The notes: generated by a model from the letters alone, not told the origin. Shown: positions 15,829 to 24,278, counted from the stretch's first letter. The stretch is 64,000 nucleotides of DNA from an uncultured Verrucomicrobiota bacterium (GCA_937860055.1 CALMBO010000029.1:124001-188000), one strand, 5' to 3'. Numbers and translations are program-made.

Positions 15829-17439
15829 ATGCGCCGCCCCGCCCTCTGGCATTTGATCCTCCTCGCCGCGCTCCTCTGGAGCGGCGAATACCTCCGGCGA
15901 GACCTTTGGGAGCCCGACGAAGCCCGCGTCGGCTATGTCTCCCGCGAAATGGCGCAGGACGGCCACTGGCTGGTGCTCCATCGCCACGGCGAGTATTACG
16001 CCCACAAGCCGCCCCTCCTCTATTGGCTGATCAATCTGGCCTCCTTCGTCACCACCTTGCCCGTCGGACGCCTGACCGTCCGCCTGCCCGGCTTCTTCGC
16101 CGGCATCCTGGCCCTGTGGGCCACGGCACGCCTCGCGGAACGCTGGGCCGGCGCCAAGGCCGCCTGGCCCGCCGCGCTGACGCTCATGACCACCTATCTG
16201 TTCTGGCACGAGATCGGATTCGCACGCCCCGACGGTCTCCTGCTGGGCTGGACCACGGGCGCGGTGGCCCTGCTGTTTTGGAACGACGACAAACCGGCCT
16301 TCTGGAAAACCGCCTTGGCGTGGCTGTTCATGGGGCTGGCCATCCTGACCAAGGGCCCCGTCGGACTCATCGTTCCGGCCGGCGCCTATGCCGCCGCGCG
16401 GCTCGCCGCCGGTGAAGGCCGCCTCCTAAGAAAATCGCACTGGATCTGGGGCCCGCCGCTCGCCCTCGCCCTGCCGGCGATCTGGCTTGGGTTGGCCTGG
16501 TGGACGGGCGCGCCGGAGGGCTATTTGCGCGAGCTGCTCATCGGCCAGAACCTGGAACGCGCCGCCGGAGGGCTCGGGCATCGCCAGCCGTTCTACTACT
16601 ACCTGCCGAGCATCGCCGCCGATTGGATGCCGTGGACGCTCGCCCTGCCGGCCGCCGCGTTGGTCCTCTTCCGCGACCCCGAGCGCCGCCTCCTGCTCCG
16701 GCGGCTCGGCGGATGGATCGGCTTCATCGTCCTGTTCTTTTCCCTGCTCGCCTCGAAGCGCAACGTCTACATTCTCGGCGCCGCACCGGCGTTCGCCATC
16801 CTCGTCGGTGCCGCCTGGCCGGACATGGACTCGGCCCGGTTCCGCTGGGCACGCTTTGCCCGCGGAAGCTTTCTATGCCTCCTCTCCGTGGCCGGACCGG
16901 CCCTCCTGATCGCCGGATTCCTCCCCCTGTTGCCCATCCCCGGCTGGACCCTCTGGCCCGCCGGCATCGCCGCCATCCTCGGAGCGGCCGGGCTCTGGCG
17001 CGAATCCCGCCGCACGCAGGCTCCCTCCCGCTTTTTCCGTATGGCCGCCCTCTCCCTGCTCGCTGTGCAAGGAGCCGTTGGCGTCTTCCTCTACCCGGCC
17101 GTCAACCCCATGAAAACGCCCGTGAAGCTCGCCATGGCTGTTCAGGAACGCCTGCCGCCCGACCGCCCCTTGCTGCTCTATGCCATGAACGGCGAGCTCC
17201 TCGCCTACCACTCCAACCGCCGCGGAGAAAAAGCGGACACGCCGGAGGAGCTGTTCGCCGCCATGCAGCGCGAACGCCGCGGTTTCGCCGTATTCGACAA
17301 ACGCGCCTTCGACGCATGGCCCTCCGATGCTCCTGCCCTTGTGGGTGCCACCGGAGAATTCCGGTCCGGCAGCCGCCGCTACGTCTGGCTGGAATTCGAT
17401 CTCGACACCCCCCAATCCCCAGGAGCCCCCCGCCCATGA
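15829..17439 (+). CDS. ArnT-like membrane glycosyltransferase (GT39/GT83 family)
   Basis: A 536-residue GT-C transferase with about 11 to 12 hydrophobic segments. The first periplasmic loop has the family's acidic motif (DLWEPDEARVG, then EMAQDGHWLV) and YYAHKPPLLYWL, which match ArnT and related enzymes that use a polyprenyl-phosphate sugar to glycosylate lipid A or other acceptors in the periplasm. WHEIGFARPDGLLLGW and ILTKGPVGLIVP are further hallmarks. A C-terminal region of about 100 residues without strong hydrophobicity follows. It is placed right after the GT2 and LAB_N genes, which would supply and position its donor. The acceptor cannot be deduced. Its stop overlaps the next start (ATGA). 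Confidence 0.87.
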   Translation: MRRPALWHLILLAALLWSGEYLRRDLWEPDEARVGYVSREMAQDGHWLVLHRHGEYYAHKPPLLYWLINLASFVTTLPVGRLTVRLPGFFAGILALWATARLAERWAGAKAAWPAALTLMTTYLFWHEIGFARPDGLLLGWTTGAVALLFWNDDKPAFWKTALAWLFMGLAILTKGPVGLIVPAGAYAAARLAAGEGRLLRKSHWIWGPPLALALPAIWLGLAWWTGAPEGYLRELLIGQNLERAAGGLGHRQPFYYYLPSIAADWMPWTLALPAAALVLFRDPERRLLLRRLGGWIGFIVLFFSLLASKRNVYILGAAPAFAILVGAAWPDMDSARFRWARFARGSFLCLLSVAGPALLIAGFLPLLPIPGWTLWPAGIAAILGAAGLWRESRRTQAPSRFFRMAALSLLAVQGAVGVFLYPAVNPMKTPVKLAMAVQERLPPDRPLLLYAMNGELLAYHSNRRGEKADTPEELFAAMQRERRGFAVFDKRAFDAWPSDAPALVGATGEFRSGSRRYVWLEFDLDTPQSPGAPRP

Positions 17440-18041
17440 GAACCCGCTACGAACAATGGCGCCTGCCGGTCTCGCGCCTCGCCTCCGCCGCCGCCGTCTT
17501 TTTCCTGCTGTTTTCGTCGAACCGGTGGGAAACCCGCGAATCGGTAACAACGGGCCTCTTCACCCTCGGCATGTTTCTGGTCGCCATCGGATCCCTGGGC
17601 CGCATGTGGTGCTCCCTCTATATCGCCGGCTACAAGGACCGCGTCCTGATCACGCAGGGTCCTTATTCCATGACCCGCAACCCCCTCTACTTCTTCAGCA
17701 CCTTCGGCGCGCTGGGGGTCGGCTTCTGCACGGAAACGTTCACCTTCCCGCTGGTGCTCCTGGCCGTGATGATCCTGTACTACCCGCTCGTCGTCCGCAA
17801 AGAAGAACGGCGGCTCCGCGAGCGCTTCGGCCGCGACTTCGACGATTATGCGCGGCGCGTGCCCGCCTTTTTCCCGAACTTCGCCCTGTTTTCCGAACCG
17901 GAATCCTACGTCGTGAAACCGGTCGTCTACCGCCGCCACATGTTCAGCGCCTTGTGGTTCGTCTGGATCGCGGGCCTGATCGAATTGGCGGAAGGTCTGA
18001 AGGAAATGAGCTGGATACCGACCTTGTGGACTTTCTGGTAA
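17436..18041 (+). CDS. Isoprenylcysteine carboxyl methyltransferase-like membrane protein
   Basis: A 201-residue membrane protein of the ICMT/PEMT-like phospholipid methyltransferase superfamily. Seen: hydrophobic helices, then LITQGPYSMTRNPLYF (about 70-85), the S-adenosylmethionine-binding RNPLY motif, and KEERRLRERFGRDFDDYARRVPAFFP, the usual C-terminal signature. Bacterial members methylate lipids or small molecules at the inner membrane; the substrate here is unknown. Its start overlaps the preceding stop by ATGA, so it probably acts on the same envelope pathway. Confidence 0.85.
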   Translation: MRTRYEQWRLPVSRLASAAAVFFLLFSSNRWETRESVTTGLFTLGMFLVAIGSLGRMWCSLYIAGYKDRVLITQGPYSMTRNPLYFFSTFGALGVGFCTETFTFPLVLLAVMILYYPLVVRKEERRLRERFGRDFDDYARRVPAFFPNFALFSEPESYVVKPVVYRRHMFSALWFVWIAGLIELAEGLKEMSWIPTLWTFW

Positions 18042-18078
18042 CGACGCAAACAGGCCGGCCGGCGTCCCGCCACCCGCC

Positions 18079-19203
18079 ATGATCCGCGTGCTCAACCGCC
18101 ACCTGCTTCGGGAGTTCATCCGGGGATTCCTGACCACTGTGACCGTGCTGGCGTTCGTCATGTACGTCGGTGCGACGGTACAGGCCATCGACTACATGTC
18201 TCGCGGGATTTCGGGGCCGCTGATCCTGAAAATCTTCGCCCTCAACATTCCCTTCACCTTGTCGTTTGTGATTCCGGTCAGCGTCCTGACAACGGTCCTG
18301 CTGCAATTCGGCCGCTTGTCGGCCGACGGGGAGATCACGGCGCTGAAAGCCTGCGGCATGAGTCTTTGGCAAATCGCCGCCCCGATCGTGTTCGTCGCGG
18401 CCCTGCTGGCGGTCGTTTGCCTGTTCATCAACGCCGAAATCGCCCCGCGCAGCCATTTTCTTCGGTACAAGATGCTCCGCAAGCTGGGCGAAGTGGACCC
18501 GCTGGCCCTTCTGGACGAGGGCCGGTTCACCAGCGATTTCCCCGGCGTGAAAGTCTACGTGGGGGAAAAATCCGGCGCGCGCCTGGAAGACATCGTGCTG
18601 TTACAGTTCGCTGAAACGGGTGCGCGGGCCGAAGTCCGTGCCGAAAGCGGCCGGGTGACCTACGACCTCGGACGGCAGACCATGGAAATCGTTCTCGAGC
18701 AGGTGCGCTTGACCGAGTACGACAAAAATGCGCCCGACGATCTGACCAAAGCCCGCACACTGTCGGCGGAGAGTTATCCCGTCGTGCTGGATCTCCGGAA
18801 ATTGCTGCGAAAGGATAAATTCAACAAGAAACCCGCCTCGCTGACGCTCGGCGAACTGGTCCGCACCATCCGAAACGTCCGGCAGACCTTCCCCGACCTC
18901 CAAGAGAAAGGAGTGCCCCGCATGCGAATCAAACTGGCCGTGGAGGCCAGCAAGCGCCTGGCGCTGGCGTCGTCCTGCTTTTCCTTCGCGCTGCTGGGCA
19001 TTCCGCTGGCCATCCGGTCGCACCGCAAGGAATCTTCCATCGGCATCGGCCTGTCCCTCGCGCTGCTCTTCTGCTATTACCTGTTTATCATCGTGGCCGA
19101 TTCTCTGCTGGATCGCCCGGAGTGGCGGCCCGACCTGATCCCTTGGATTCCCGTGATCGGCGGCCAGATCCTGGGTGGGTTCCTGCTGTACCGGAACCGC
19201 TGA
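18079..19203 (+). CDS. LPS export permease LptF/LptG family
   Basis: A 374-residue YjgP/YjgQ-family permease, normal length. Three N-terminal membrane helices (from FLTTVTVLAFVMYVG, with IPFTLSFVIPVSVLTTVLLQFGRLSADGEITALKACG), a periplasmic beta-jellyroll of about 170 residues (FPGVKVYVGEKSGARLEDIVLLQF onward), then three C-terminal helices (SSCFSFALLGIPLAIRSHRKESSIGIGLSLALLFCYY). With LptB and a partner permease it extracts LPS from the inner membrane. The short spacing after the ICMT-like gene suggests it closes the same operon. LptF is slightly favoured over LptG by the N-terminal sequence, but I would not insist on it. Confidence 0.87.
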   Translation: MIRVLNRHLLREFIRGFLTTVTVLAFVMYVGATVQAIDYMSRGISGPLILKIFALNIPFTLSFVIPVSVLTTVLLQFGRLSADGEITALKACGMSLWQIAAPIVFVAALLAVVCLFINAEIAPRSHFLRYKMLRKLGEVDPLALLDEGRFTSDFPGVKVYVGEKSGARLEDIVLLQFAETGARAEVRAESGRVTYDLGRQTMEIVLEQVRLTEYDKNAPDDLTKARTLSAESYPVVLDLRKLLRKDKFNKKPASLTLGELVRTIRNVRQTFPDLQEKGVPRMRIKLAVEASKRLALASSCFSFALLGIPLAIRSHRKESSIGIGLSLALLFCYYLFIIVADSLLDRPEWRPDLIPWIPVIGGQILGGFLLYRNR

Positions 19204-19237
19204 CCCCCCTTCGTACGGCGCGACGGGGCCGGCCAAC

Positions 19238-20308
19238 TCAACCCGGTTCCGCGGCTCTGCCGGCCGGCAACCAGCACTCGAAGCGCGCCCCGGACTGCCC
19301 CGGATTGGCCAGTTCCAGCCGGCCGCCATGCACAGCCGCGATCTGCGCCGCCAGCGACAGCCCCAGTCCCGCCGATCCGGACTCACCGCCTGGCACCTGC
19401 GAAAACCGGTCGAAGATCTTCTGCGCGAATTCCACCGGAATTCCCGGCCCGCTGTCGGTCACCGCCAGCCGGGCGCCGCCATCCCGGGAGGTGGAGACAT
19501 CGATCCGGACCTCTCCTCCCGCAGGGGTGTGGCGCAGGGCGTTGTCCGCCAGGTTTCCCAGCAGCTCAACCAGCAGTTCCTCGATCCCGGAGACCTTCGG
19601 ATCCAGCGCTCCAGTCTCGATCCGCAACCGGGATTGGCGCGCCTCGGCCAGGGGCTGGTAGATCTGCTGCACCTGCTCGACCACGGCCCGCAGCGAGACG
19701 GGAACAAACCGGCTCCGCAGCGCCCCCGCTTCCAGCCGGGAGAGTTGCAGCAGCTGTTCCACGATCCGCGTCAGCCGGTCCAGCTCCGCCAGCATCGTCC
19801 CCAGCACCTCGCGGTATTCCTCCGCCGTTCGCGAACGGCTCAGCGCCACCTCGCCCATCCCGCGCATCGCCGCGATCGGCGTCCGCAGCTGATGCGCCGC
19901 ATCGCCGCTGAACCGCTCCAGGCGGCGCAAGGCCCCGGCATAGCCGTCGAATGCCGCATTCACCGTCTCCGCCAGGCTCTTCGTCTCGTCGTCGGGCATC
20001 GTCGCCGTTTCGATCCGCTCGGACCACTTTCCGCCGCGGATGCGCTCCGCCGTCTTCGCCATGGTGCGCAACGGACGGATCATCTGCCGGGAAAAGATCC
20101 AGGCCACCCACGCCAGGATCGGCACCAGCAGCAGGGTCAATCCGACGCCCTGGACAACCTCCTCCACTCCTTCTTCGAACGATTCATAGGGATTCGCCCG
20201 GCGGTGGGCCCATTCCACCGCCGTATAGATCGTCGCCTGGCTGGCCACGAACAGCACCAGCAGCAAGAGCAGGTAGAGGAAGATCCTGGAACGGAACTTG
20301 AACGTCAT
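19238..20308 (-). CDS. Sensor histidine kinase (HisKA, EnvZ/QseC type)
   Basis: A 356-residue inner-membrane kinase. TM1 is at about 10-30 and TM2 at 56-73, enclosing a short periplasmic loop of about 25 residues. A HAMP region follows (IRPLRTMAKTAERIRGG), then HisKA with the phospho-accepting His139 in DAAHQLRTPIAAM, an N box (LLGNLADNALRHTP), and G boxes (DSGPGIP, GLGLSLAAQIAAVHGG). The ATG at 20306-20308 overlaps the stop of the response regulator (ATGA), so the pair is one transcription unit with regulator first. The short sensor loop suggests detection of ions, pH or membrane state rather than a folded ligand. It converges on lptF. Confidence 0.92.
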   Translation of the reverse strand: MTFKFRSRIFLYLLLLLVLFVASQATIYTAVEWAHRRANPYESFEEGVEEVVQGVGLTLLLVPILAWVAWIFSRQMIRPLRTMAKTAERIRGGKWSERIETATMPDDETKSLAETVNAAFDGYAGALRRLERFSGDAAHQLRTPIAAMRGMGEVALSRSRTAEEYREVLGTMLAELDRLTRIVEQLLQLSRLEAGALRSRFVPVSLRAVVEQVQQIYQPLAEARQSRLRIETGALDPKVSGIEELLVELLGNLADNALRHTPAGGEVRIDVSTSRDGGARLAVTDSGPGIPVEFAQKIFDRFSQVPGGESGSAGLGLSLAAQIAAVHGGRLELANPGQSGARFECWLPAGRAAEPG

Positions 20309-21000
20309 GCTTCCCCCTCCGCCAGCAGGAACCCCACGCCCCGTACCGTCCGGATCAATTTGACAGGATGGTCCCGGTCGATCTTGTCCCGCAGATGCGA
20401 CAAATGGACGTCGATCACGTTGTCCAGCGGCGTCAGGCGGCGGTTGACCTTCCAGACTTCCCGGGCCAGCAGGTCGCGCGACACCGGCTGGCCGCGCCAT
20501 TGCGCCAGCAATGCCAGCACGTCGAATTCGCGTGCCGTCAACTCCACCAGCCGTCCGACTCTCCGCACCTGCCGGTGCAGGCGGTCGATCTCCAGATCCC
20601 CGATCCGCAGGACATCCTCGTCTCCCTGCTTCGCCACCGTCCGCAGGCGCGCGCGGATCCGCGCCAGCAACTCCGCGAACGCAAAGGGCTTGGTCAGGTA
20701 GTCGTCCGCCCCCTCCTCCAGGCCGGCCACGCGCTCCGGCAGCGTGTCCCGCGCCGTCAGGATGACCACCGGCATCCGATGCCCCTCCTGCCGCACCCGG
20801 CGGAGCCAGGCCAGCCCGTCTCCGTCCGGCAGGTTCAAATCCAGAATCACCAGCGCGGGCGCTCCCTGCGCCAACTGGCCGTCGGCCGCCGCCAGCCGAT
20901 CCACGGCCACCACGGCGAATCCGGCTTCGCGCAATCCCCGCCCCAGGCTTTCCGCCACATGGCGATCGTCTTCCACCACCAGCAATCCGCCCGATTCCAT
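20305..21000 (-). CDS. OmpR-family response regulator
   Basis: A 231-residue receiver plus winged-helix DNA-binding regulator. Receiver: acidic pocket VVEDD (8-12), phosphorylated Asp54 in VILDLNLPDG, LTAR (81-84) and Lys104 in YLTKPF. The C-terminal winged helix has LVELTAREFDVLALLA and VIDVHLSHLRDKID with IRTVRGVGF. The start is taken at 20998-21000, where GAGG lies eight bases upstream; an in-frame ATG at 21021 has almost no spacing to a Shine-Dalgarno sequence. The 18-bp motif at 21023-21040 lies directly upstream and recurs before the envelope operon, so that operon is a candidate target. Confidence 0.92.
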   Translation of the reverse strand: MESGGLLVVEDDRHVAESLGRGLREAGFAVVAVDRLAAADGQLAQGAPALVILDLNLPDGDGLAWLRRVRQEGHRMPVVILTARDTLPERVAGLEEGADDYLTKPFAFAELLARIRARLRTVAKQGDEDVLRIGDLEIDRLHRQVRRVGRLVELTAREFDVLALLAQWRGQPVSRDLLAREVWKVNRRLTPLDNVIDVHLSHLRDKIDRDHPVKLIRTVRGVGFLLAEGEA

Positions 21001-21022
21001 GCCCTGGACCTCTTTCTTCATC

Positions 21023-21040
21023 CCTGAAGCAATCTTAAGA
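21023..21040. promoter_or_regulatory. 18-bp motif upstream of the two-component operon
   Basis: CCTGAAGCAATCTTAAGA, identical in 17 of 18 positions to 14581-14598. It lies in the 84-bp divergent gap between the response regulator and the prenyl-synthase-like operon. Autoregulation by the OmpR-type regulator is the simplest reading. Confidence 0.45.
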
Positions 21041-21061
21041 CCCCATTATTTGAAAGCGAGA

Positions 21062-21078
21062 ACTATCCGGCGGATAGT
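21062..21078. promoter_or_regulatory. 17-bp perfect palindrome before the prenyl-synthase-like operon
   Basis: ACTATCCGGCGGATAGT: 8-bp arms around a single central G, ending six bases before the ATG at 21085. The central spacing is too short for an RNA hairpin loop unless inner pairs open, so a DNA operator for a dimeric repressor is more likely. No GGAG-type ribosome-binding site is seen between it and the ATG. Confidence 0.5.
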
Positions 21079-21084
21079 GCCGTC

Positions 21085-22101
21085 ATGATCAACTCATGGA
21101 AAACCTTGTTCTCGACGGGACGCATCACGCTGGCCGCCCTGCAGGAACAGCAGGATTGCATCCGCGAAATCCATGCGCGCCTCGCCCCCCATCTTTCCAC
21201 GCCCGATGGCACGCCCGAAGCCTATGCCGTCCGGCCTGGCCCCCTCCCCGACGAATGGCTGGGCTGGCGGAAAAACATCTTCTCCACCCTTTTCCAATCG
21301 GTCTACCACCTCATGGACATCCCCGCCGCCCGCCGAAGCCTCTACGGCAAGTTGATCCACCTGTTCCGCATCTGGGTCACCTCCGCCGACAATCTCCTCG
21401 ACGGCGAGGACAAGGATGTCGTGCCGCTGGTCATGCCGGGCTCCGCCCGCGTCATGCGCCAGGTCGTCGCCGTCATGGCCGCCGACCGCGTGCTGGCCGA
21501 AGTCCTGAACGATGCCGTCGAACAGGGCGTCCTCTCGCCCGTCCAGCGGGATGCCCTCGCCCGCGAATCCCTCCGCCGCCTCCTGCCCAGCGCCGCCCAG
21601 GAGGCCACCGAGGAAGGCGGCATCGCCTCCCGCCCGCCGCCGGAGGAAGTCCTGGGAACCATCCACCGCCTGAAAACCGGACTTCTTTTCAATGTGGCCT
21701 TCGTCGGCCCCGAGATCGTCGAACCCGCCGCCACCGCCCGCGCCGCGCCCCTGCGCAACGGACTGATGGATTTTGGCCTCGGCTGCCAGGTTCTCGACGA
21801 CATCCGCGACATGGCCCGCGACCTCCTTGAACGGCGCCACAACATCGTGCTCTCCACGCTCGCCCATCGCGAACCAGCCCGGTTGTCGGAATGGGACCGG
21901 AATGTGCAATCCCCCGCCGATCGCCTCTATCTCGATGTCCCGGGAACCGTCCTCCCCATCGCCCGCCAGGGCTTCGATCTGCTCGCCTCCGGCCTGCGCA
22001 CGCTGGGCGAGGCCGGCCTCGGCTATGATGGCGCGCAGGCCGAATCCATGGCCCGCGCCATGTTCCCCGTGCTCGATCTGGGAGATCTGCAATATGGCTG
22101 A
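21085..22101 (+). CDS. Prenyl diphosphate synthase-like protein (class I isoprenoid fold)
   Basis: A 338-residue, soluble, mostly helical protein that resembles trans-isoprenyl diphosphate synthases. Seen: DNLLDGEDKD (102-111) where the first Asp-rich motif (DDxxD) is expected, lacking the second Asp; KTGLLF (197-202), matching the conserved KTG element; and an intact second Asp-rich motif DDIRD (238-242). Canonical enzymes condense allylic and isopentenyl diphosphates using both motifs; the altered first one may signal a different substrate or a terpene-synthase-like activity. It heads a four-gene unit with a methyltransferase, an exported protein and an NAD(P)-binding protein. Product unknown. 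Confidence 0.72.
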   Translation: MINSWKTLFSTGRITLAALQEQQDCIREIHARLAPHLSTPDGTPEAYAVRPGPLPDEWLGWRKNIFSTLFQSVYHLMDIPAARRSLYGKLIHLFRIWVTSADNLLDGEDKDVVPLVMPGSARVMRQVVAVMAADRVLAEVLNDAVEQGVLSPVQRDALARESLRRLLPSAAQEATEEGGIASRPPPEEVLGTIHRLKTGLLFNVAFVGPEIVEPAATARAAPLRNGLMDFGLGCQVLDDIRDMARDLLERRHNIVLSTLAHREPARLSEWDRNVQSPADRLYLDVPGTVLPIARQGFDLLASGLRTLGEAGLGYDGAQAESMARAMFPVLDLGDLQYG

Positions 22102-22792
22102 AAAACGCCTCCATCCCCGTTCCCCCTGCGCCCGGCGCACCGCCGGCATCACGCTCGACCACGCCGCGCCCCTCTATGACTGGCTGGCGCCGCTCATGAC
22201 CCTCGGCGCGGAGCAGCGGCTGCACCGCCGCATCGTCGAAAGCCTGGCCCTCGACCGCCCCGCCGCCGTGCTCGACGTCGGCTGCGGAACCGGCACCCTC
22301 ACCCGCCAGATCTACGACGCGCTTCCCGCCGCCCCCGCCCGCCGCGTTTGCGGCATCGACGCCGCCGAGGCCATGATTGATGTCGCCCGCCGGAAAGCCG
22401 GAAACCGCTCCGGGCTCGAATTCGCCGCTGCCCTGGCCGAAGAACTGCCCTACCCCGGGGCCACCTTCGACCGCATCCTCTCGACTTTTTTCTTCCACCA
22501 CTTGAATTACGACCTCAAGATCAAATCCCTCGCCGAAATCTGGCGCGTGCTGCGTCCGGGCGGCCAAGCCGCCATCCTCGATGTCGACATCCCCTACACC
22601 CGGTTCGGCGCCCTCTGCGCCTGGTCCGGCTACTGGCTTTTCCGCCAGCCGGAGATCGCCGAAAACATCCGCGGACGTCTCCGGGACGCCCTCCAGGAAT
22701 CCCCGTGGAGAAACCAATGGAGCATCCCCTCCCGCCATTCCGGCTATCTCAGCCTCTTCCGATTGGTCAAACCCCAGGAGACAACACCATGA
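22094..22792 (+). CDS. SAM-dependent class I methyltransferase (UbiE-like)
   Basis: A 232-residue Rossmann-fold methyltransferase. Motif I is VLDVGCGTGTLTRQI (about 57-71), followed by GIDAAEAMIDVARRK (motif II), AEELPYPGATFDRILSTFFFHHL (motif III region) and WRVLRPGGQAAILD. The sequence is closest in style to UbiE/MenG and other enzymes that methylate prenylated or lipid substrates, which fits the prenyl-synthase-like gene it overlaps by eight bases. The substrate is inferred only. Confidence 0.87.
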   Translation: MAEKRLHPRSPCARRTAGITLDHAAPLYDWLAPLMTLGAEQRLHRRIVESLALDRPAAVLDVGCGTGTLTRQIYDALPAAPARRVCGIDAAEAMIDVARRKAGNRSGLEFAAALAEELPYPGATFDRILSTFFFHHLNYDLKIKSLAEIWRVLRPGGQAAILDVDIPYTRFGALCAWSGYWLFRQPEIAENIRGRLRDALQESPWRNQWSIPSRHSGYLSLFRLVKPQETTP

Positions 22793-23415
22793 AACGCATG
22801 CTCGCCACCCTCATCGGCCTGATGGCCCTTCCGTTCGCCGCCCCCGCCCAGGTGCAGCCGCCCGACGATCCCGTCGGCGTCGCCACCGCCACCTATTTCG
22901 CCACGAATTTCGCCCGGCTCAAGGCCGTCGCCGACCTCCAGCCCAACCCGGAAACCTTCCGCGACGCCATGAAGCCTCTCGCCGAAGCCACGCCGGGATT
23001 CTTCGGCGGTTCCTTCATCGACACCAACTTCGTCATTCGCGAGGTCTACTATCCCCGCGATTTCCTCGCCCGCGGCTTCGATCTCAAGAAGGTCCGGCAG
23101 CTCGACCATTTCTGGACGCTCATGCGCCAGGAGCCCTCCCCGCAGCTCAGCGAGCCGGGCCACGGCAACATCATGCAGCCCCGCCTCATCGCCATGCGCT
23201 ATCCCGTGATGAAGGACGGAGAGCTCGCCGCCGTCGTCAGCTTCTTCGTCCGCACGGAATCCTTCCTCGAGGCCATCGGCCTCGGCCAGGCCAAGGCCTA
23301 CCGCATCACCTGCCGCGGCACCGTCGCGGAGGAAGACGGCAAGCTGGGCGACAATCCCCGCACCGTCACCATTTCCCTCCCGGCCAACGACTGGCTCATC
23401 GAGTACGTGATATGA
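22789..23415 (+). CDS. Exported Cache-like sensor-domain protein, stand-alone
   Basis: A 208-residue protein with a signal peptide (MKRMLATLIGLMALPFAAPAQ). The mature part reads like a single Cache/PAS-like extracellular sensor domain (GFFGGSFIDTNFVIREVYYPRDF, later GELAAVVSFFVRTESF) but no membrane anchor, kinase or chemoreceptor portion follows. The ATG at 22789 overlaps the preceding stop (ATGA), with CAGGAG eight bases upstream. It may bind a small ligand in the periplasm, but the fold call rests on pattern recognition only and the role in the operon is unknown. Confidence 0.6.
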   Translation: MKRMLATLIGLMALPFAAPAQVQPPDDPVGVATATYFATNFARLKAVADLQPNPETFRDAMKPLAEATPGFFGGSFIDTNFVIREVYYPRDFLARGFDLKKVRQLDHFWTLMRQEPSPQLSEPGHGNIMQPRLIAMRYPVMKDGELAAVVSFFVRTESFLEAIGLGQAKAYRITCRGTVAEEDGKLGDNPRTVTISLPANDWLIEYVI

Positions 23416-24263
23416 ACCTCCTCATCGCCGGAGCCGGGGGCGTCCTCGGCCGCGAACTCGTCCGCCAAGCCCTCGCCCGCGGCGACCATGTCGGCGCCCT
23501 GGTCCTGCGCCGCGGCGAGCTTCGGGTGATCGAGCACCCCCGCCTGCGCATCATCGAGGCCGATGTCACCCGCCCCGCCCAGCTTGAAGGCCTGTGCCGG
23601 GGCTGGCAGCAGGTCATCTCCTGCATCGGCATCACCCGCATCAAGGGGCGCCTGACCCACGAAGCCGTCGATTACGCCGGCAATCTCCATCTGCTGGAGG
23701 AAGCCCTGCGCAGCGGCGTCGGGCTCTTCGGCATCATCTCCCCCGCCGGCACCGAAGAAGGCCGGGACCAGGCTCCCCTGCTGGAGGCCAAGCACCGCTT
23801 CGAGCAGGCCCTGCGCAAGAGCGGCATGCCCTGGGTCATCTTCCGCTCCGGCGGCTTCTTCCCCGACCTCGCCGAAATGAAGGCGCTCGCCGCCAAGGGT
23901 CCTCTCTACGCCATCGGCCGGGGCGACTCCCGCAGCACCCCCATCCACATCCCGGATCTCGCCGCCATCATGCTCGACGAAATGGGCCGCCGGAAAAACG
24001 CCGTGGTCGAGGTCGGCGGCCCCGAGGATCTGACCTGGCGCGAAACCTGCGCGCTGTGCTTCGAGGCCCAGGGCCTGCCGGTGCGGATCCAGAGCGCCCC
24101 CCTCGGTTTGTGCCGCCTGGTCCTCTTCCTCCTCCGCCCCTTCAGCTATCGCTACTGGGCCATGGGCCGGCTCCTCCTCTTCATGTCCACCCACGATGTC
24201 TGCACCCCCCGGCGCGGCACCGTCCGCCTCCGCGACTACCTGGCCAGCCCCCAAACCGCTTGA
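23412..24263 (+). CDS. NAD(P)-binding atypical SDR-family protein
   Basis: A 283-residue Rossmann-fold protein. The N-terminal dinucleotide loop is GAGGVLGRELVRQAL (7-21); ADVTRPAQLEGLC and VISCIGITRIKG follow the atypical SDR (NmrA/YwnB-like) pattern. The catalytic YxxxK of classical SDRs is not present in the usual place. ISPAGTEEG, the FRSGGFF loop and a C-terminal hydrophobic stretch (LVLFLLRPFSYRYWAMGRLLLF) suggest membrane association. The start overlaps the previous stop (ATGA). It could be a reductase or isomerase acting on the lipid made by the first two genes, or a redox-sensing regulator. Confidence 0.78.
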   Translation: MNLLIAGAGGVLGRELVRQALARGDHVGALVLRRGELRVIEHPRLRIIEADVTRPAQLEGLCRGWQQVISCIGITRIKGRLTHEAVDYAGNLHLLEEALRSGVGLFGIISPAGTEEGRDQAPLLEAKHRFEQALRKSGMPWVIFRSGGFFPDLAEMKALAAKGPLYAIGRGDSRSTPIHIPDLAAIMLDEMGRRKNAVVEVGGPEDLTWRETCALCFEAQGLPVRIQSAPLGLCRLVLFLLRPFSYRYWAMGRLLLFMSTHDVCTPRRGTVRLRDYLASPQTA

Positions 24264-24278
24264 ACCGCCTCCGGCGCG

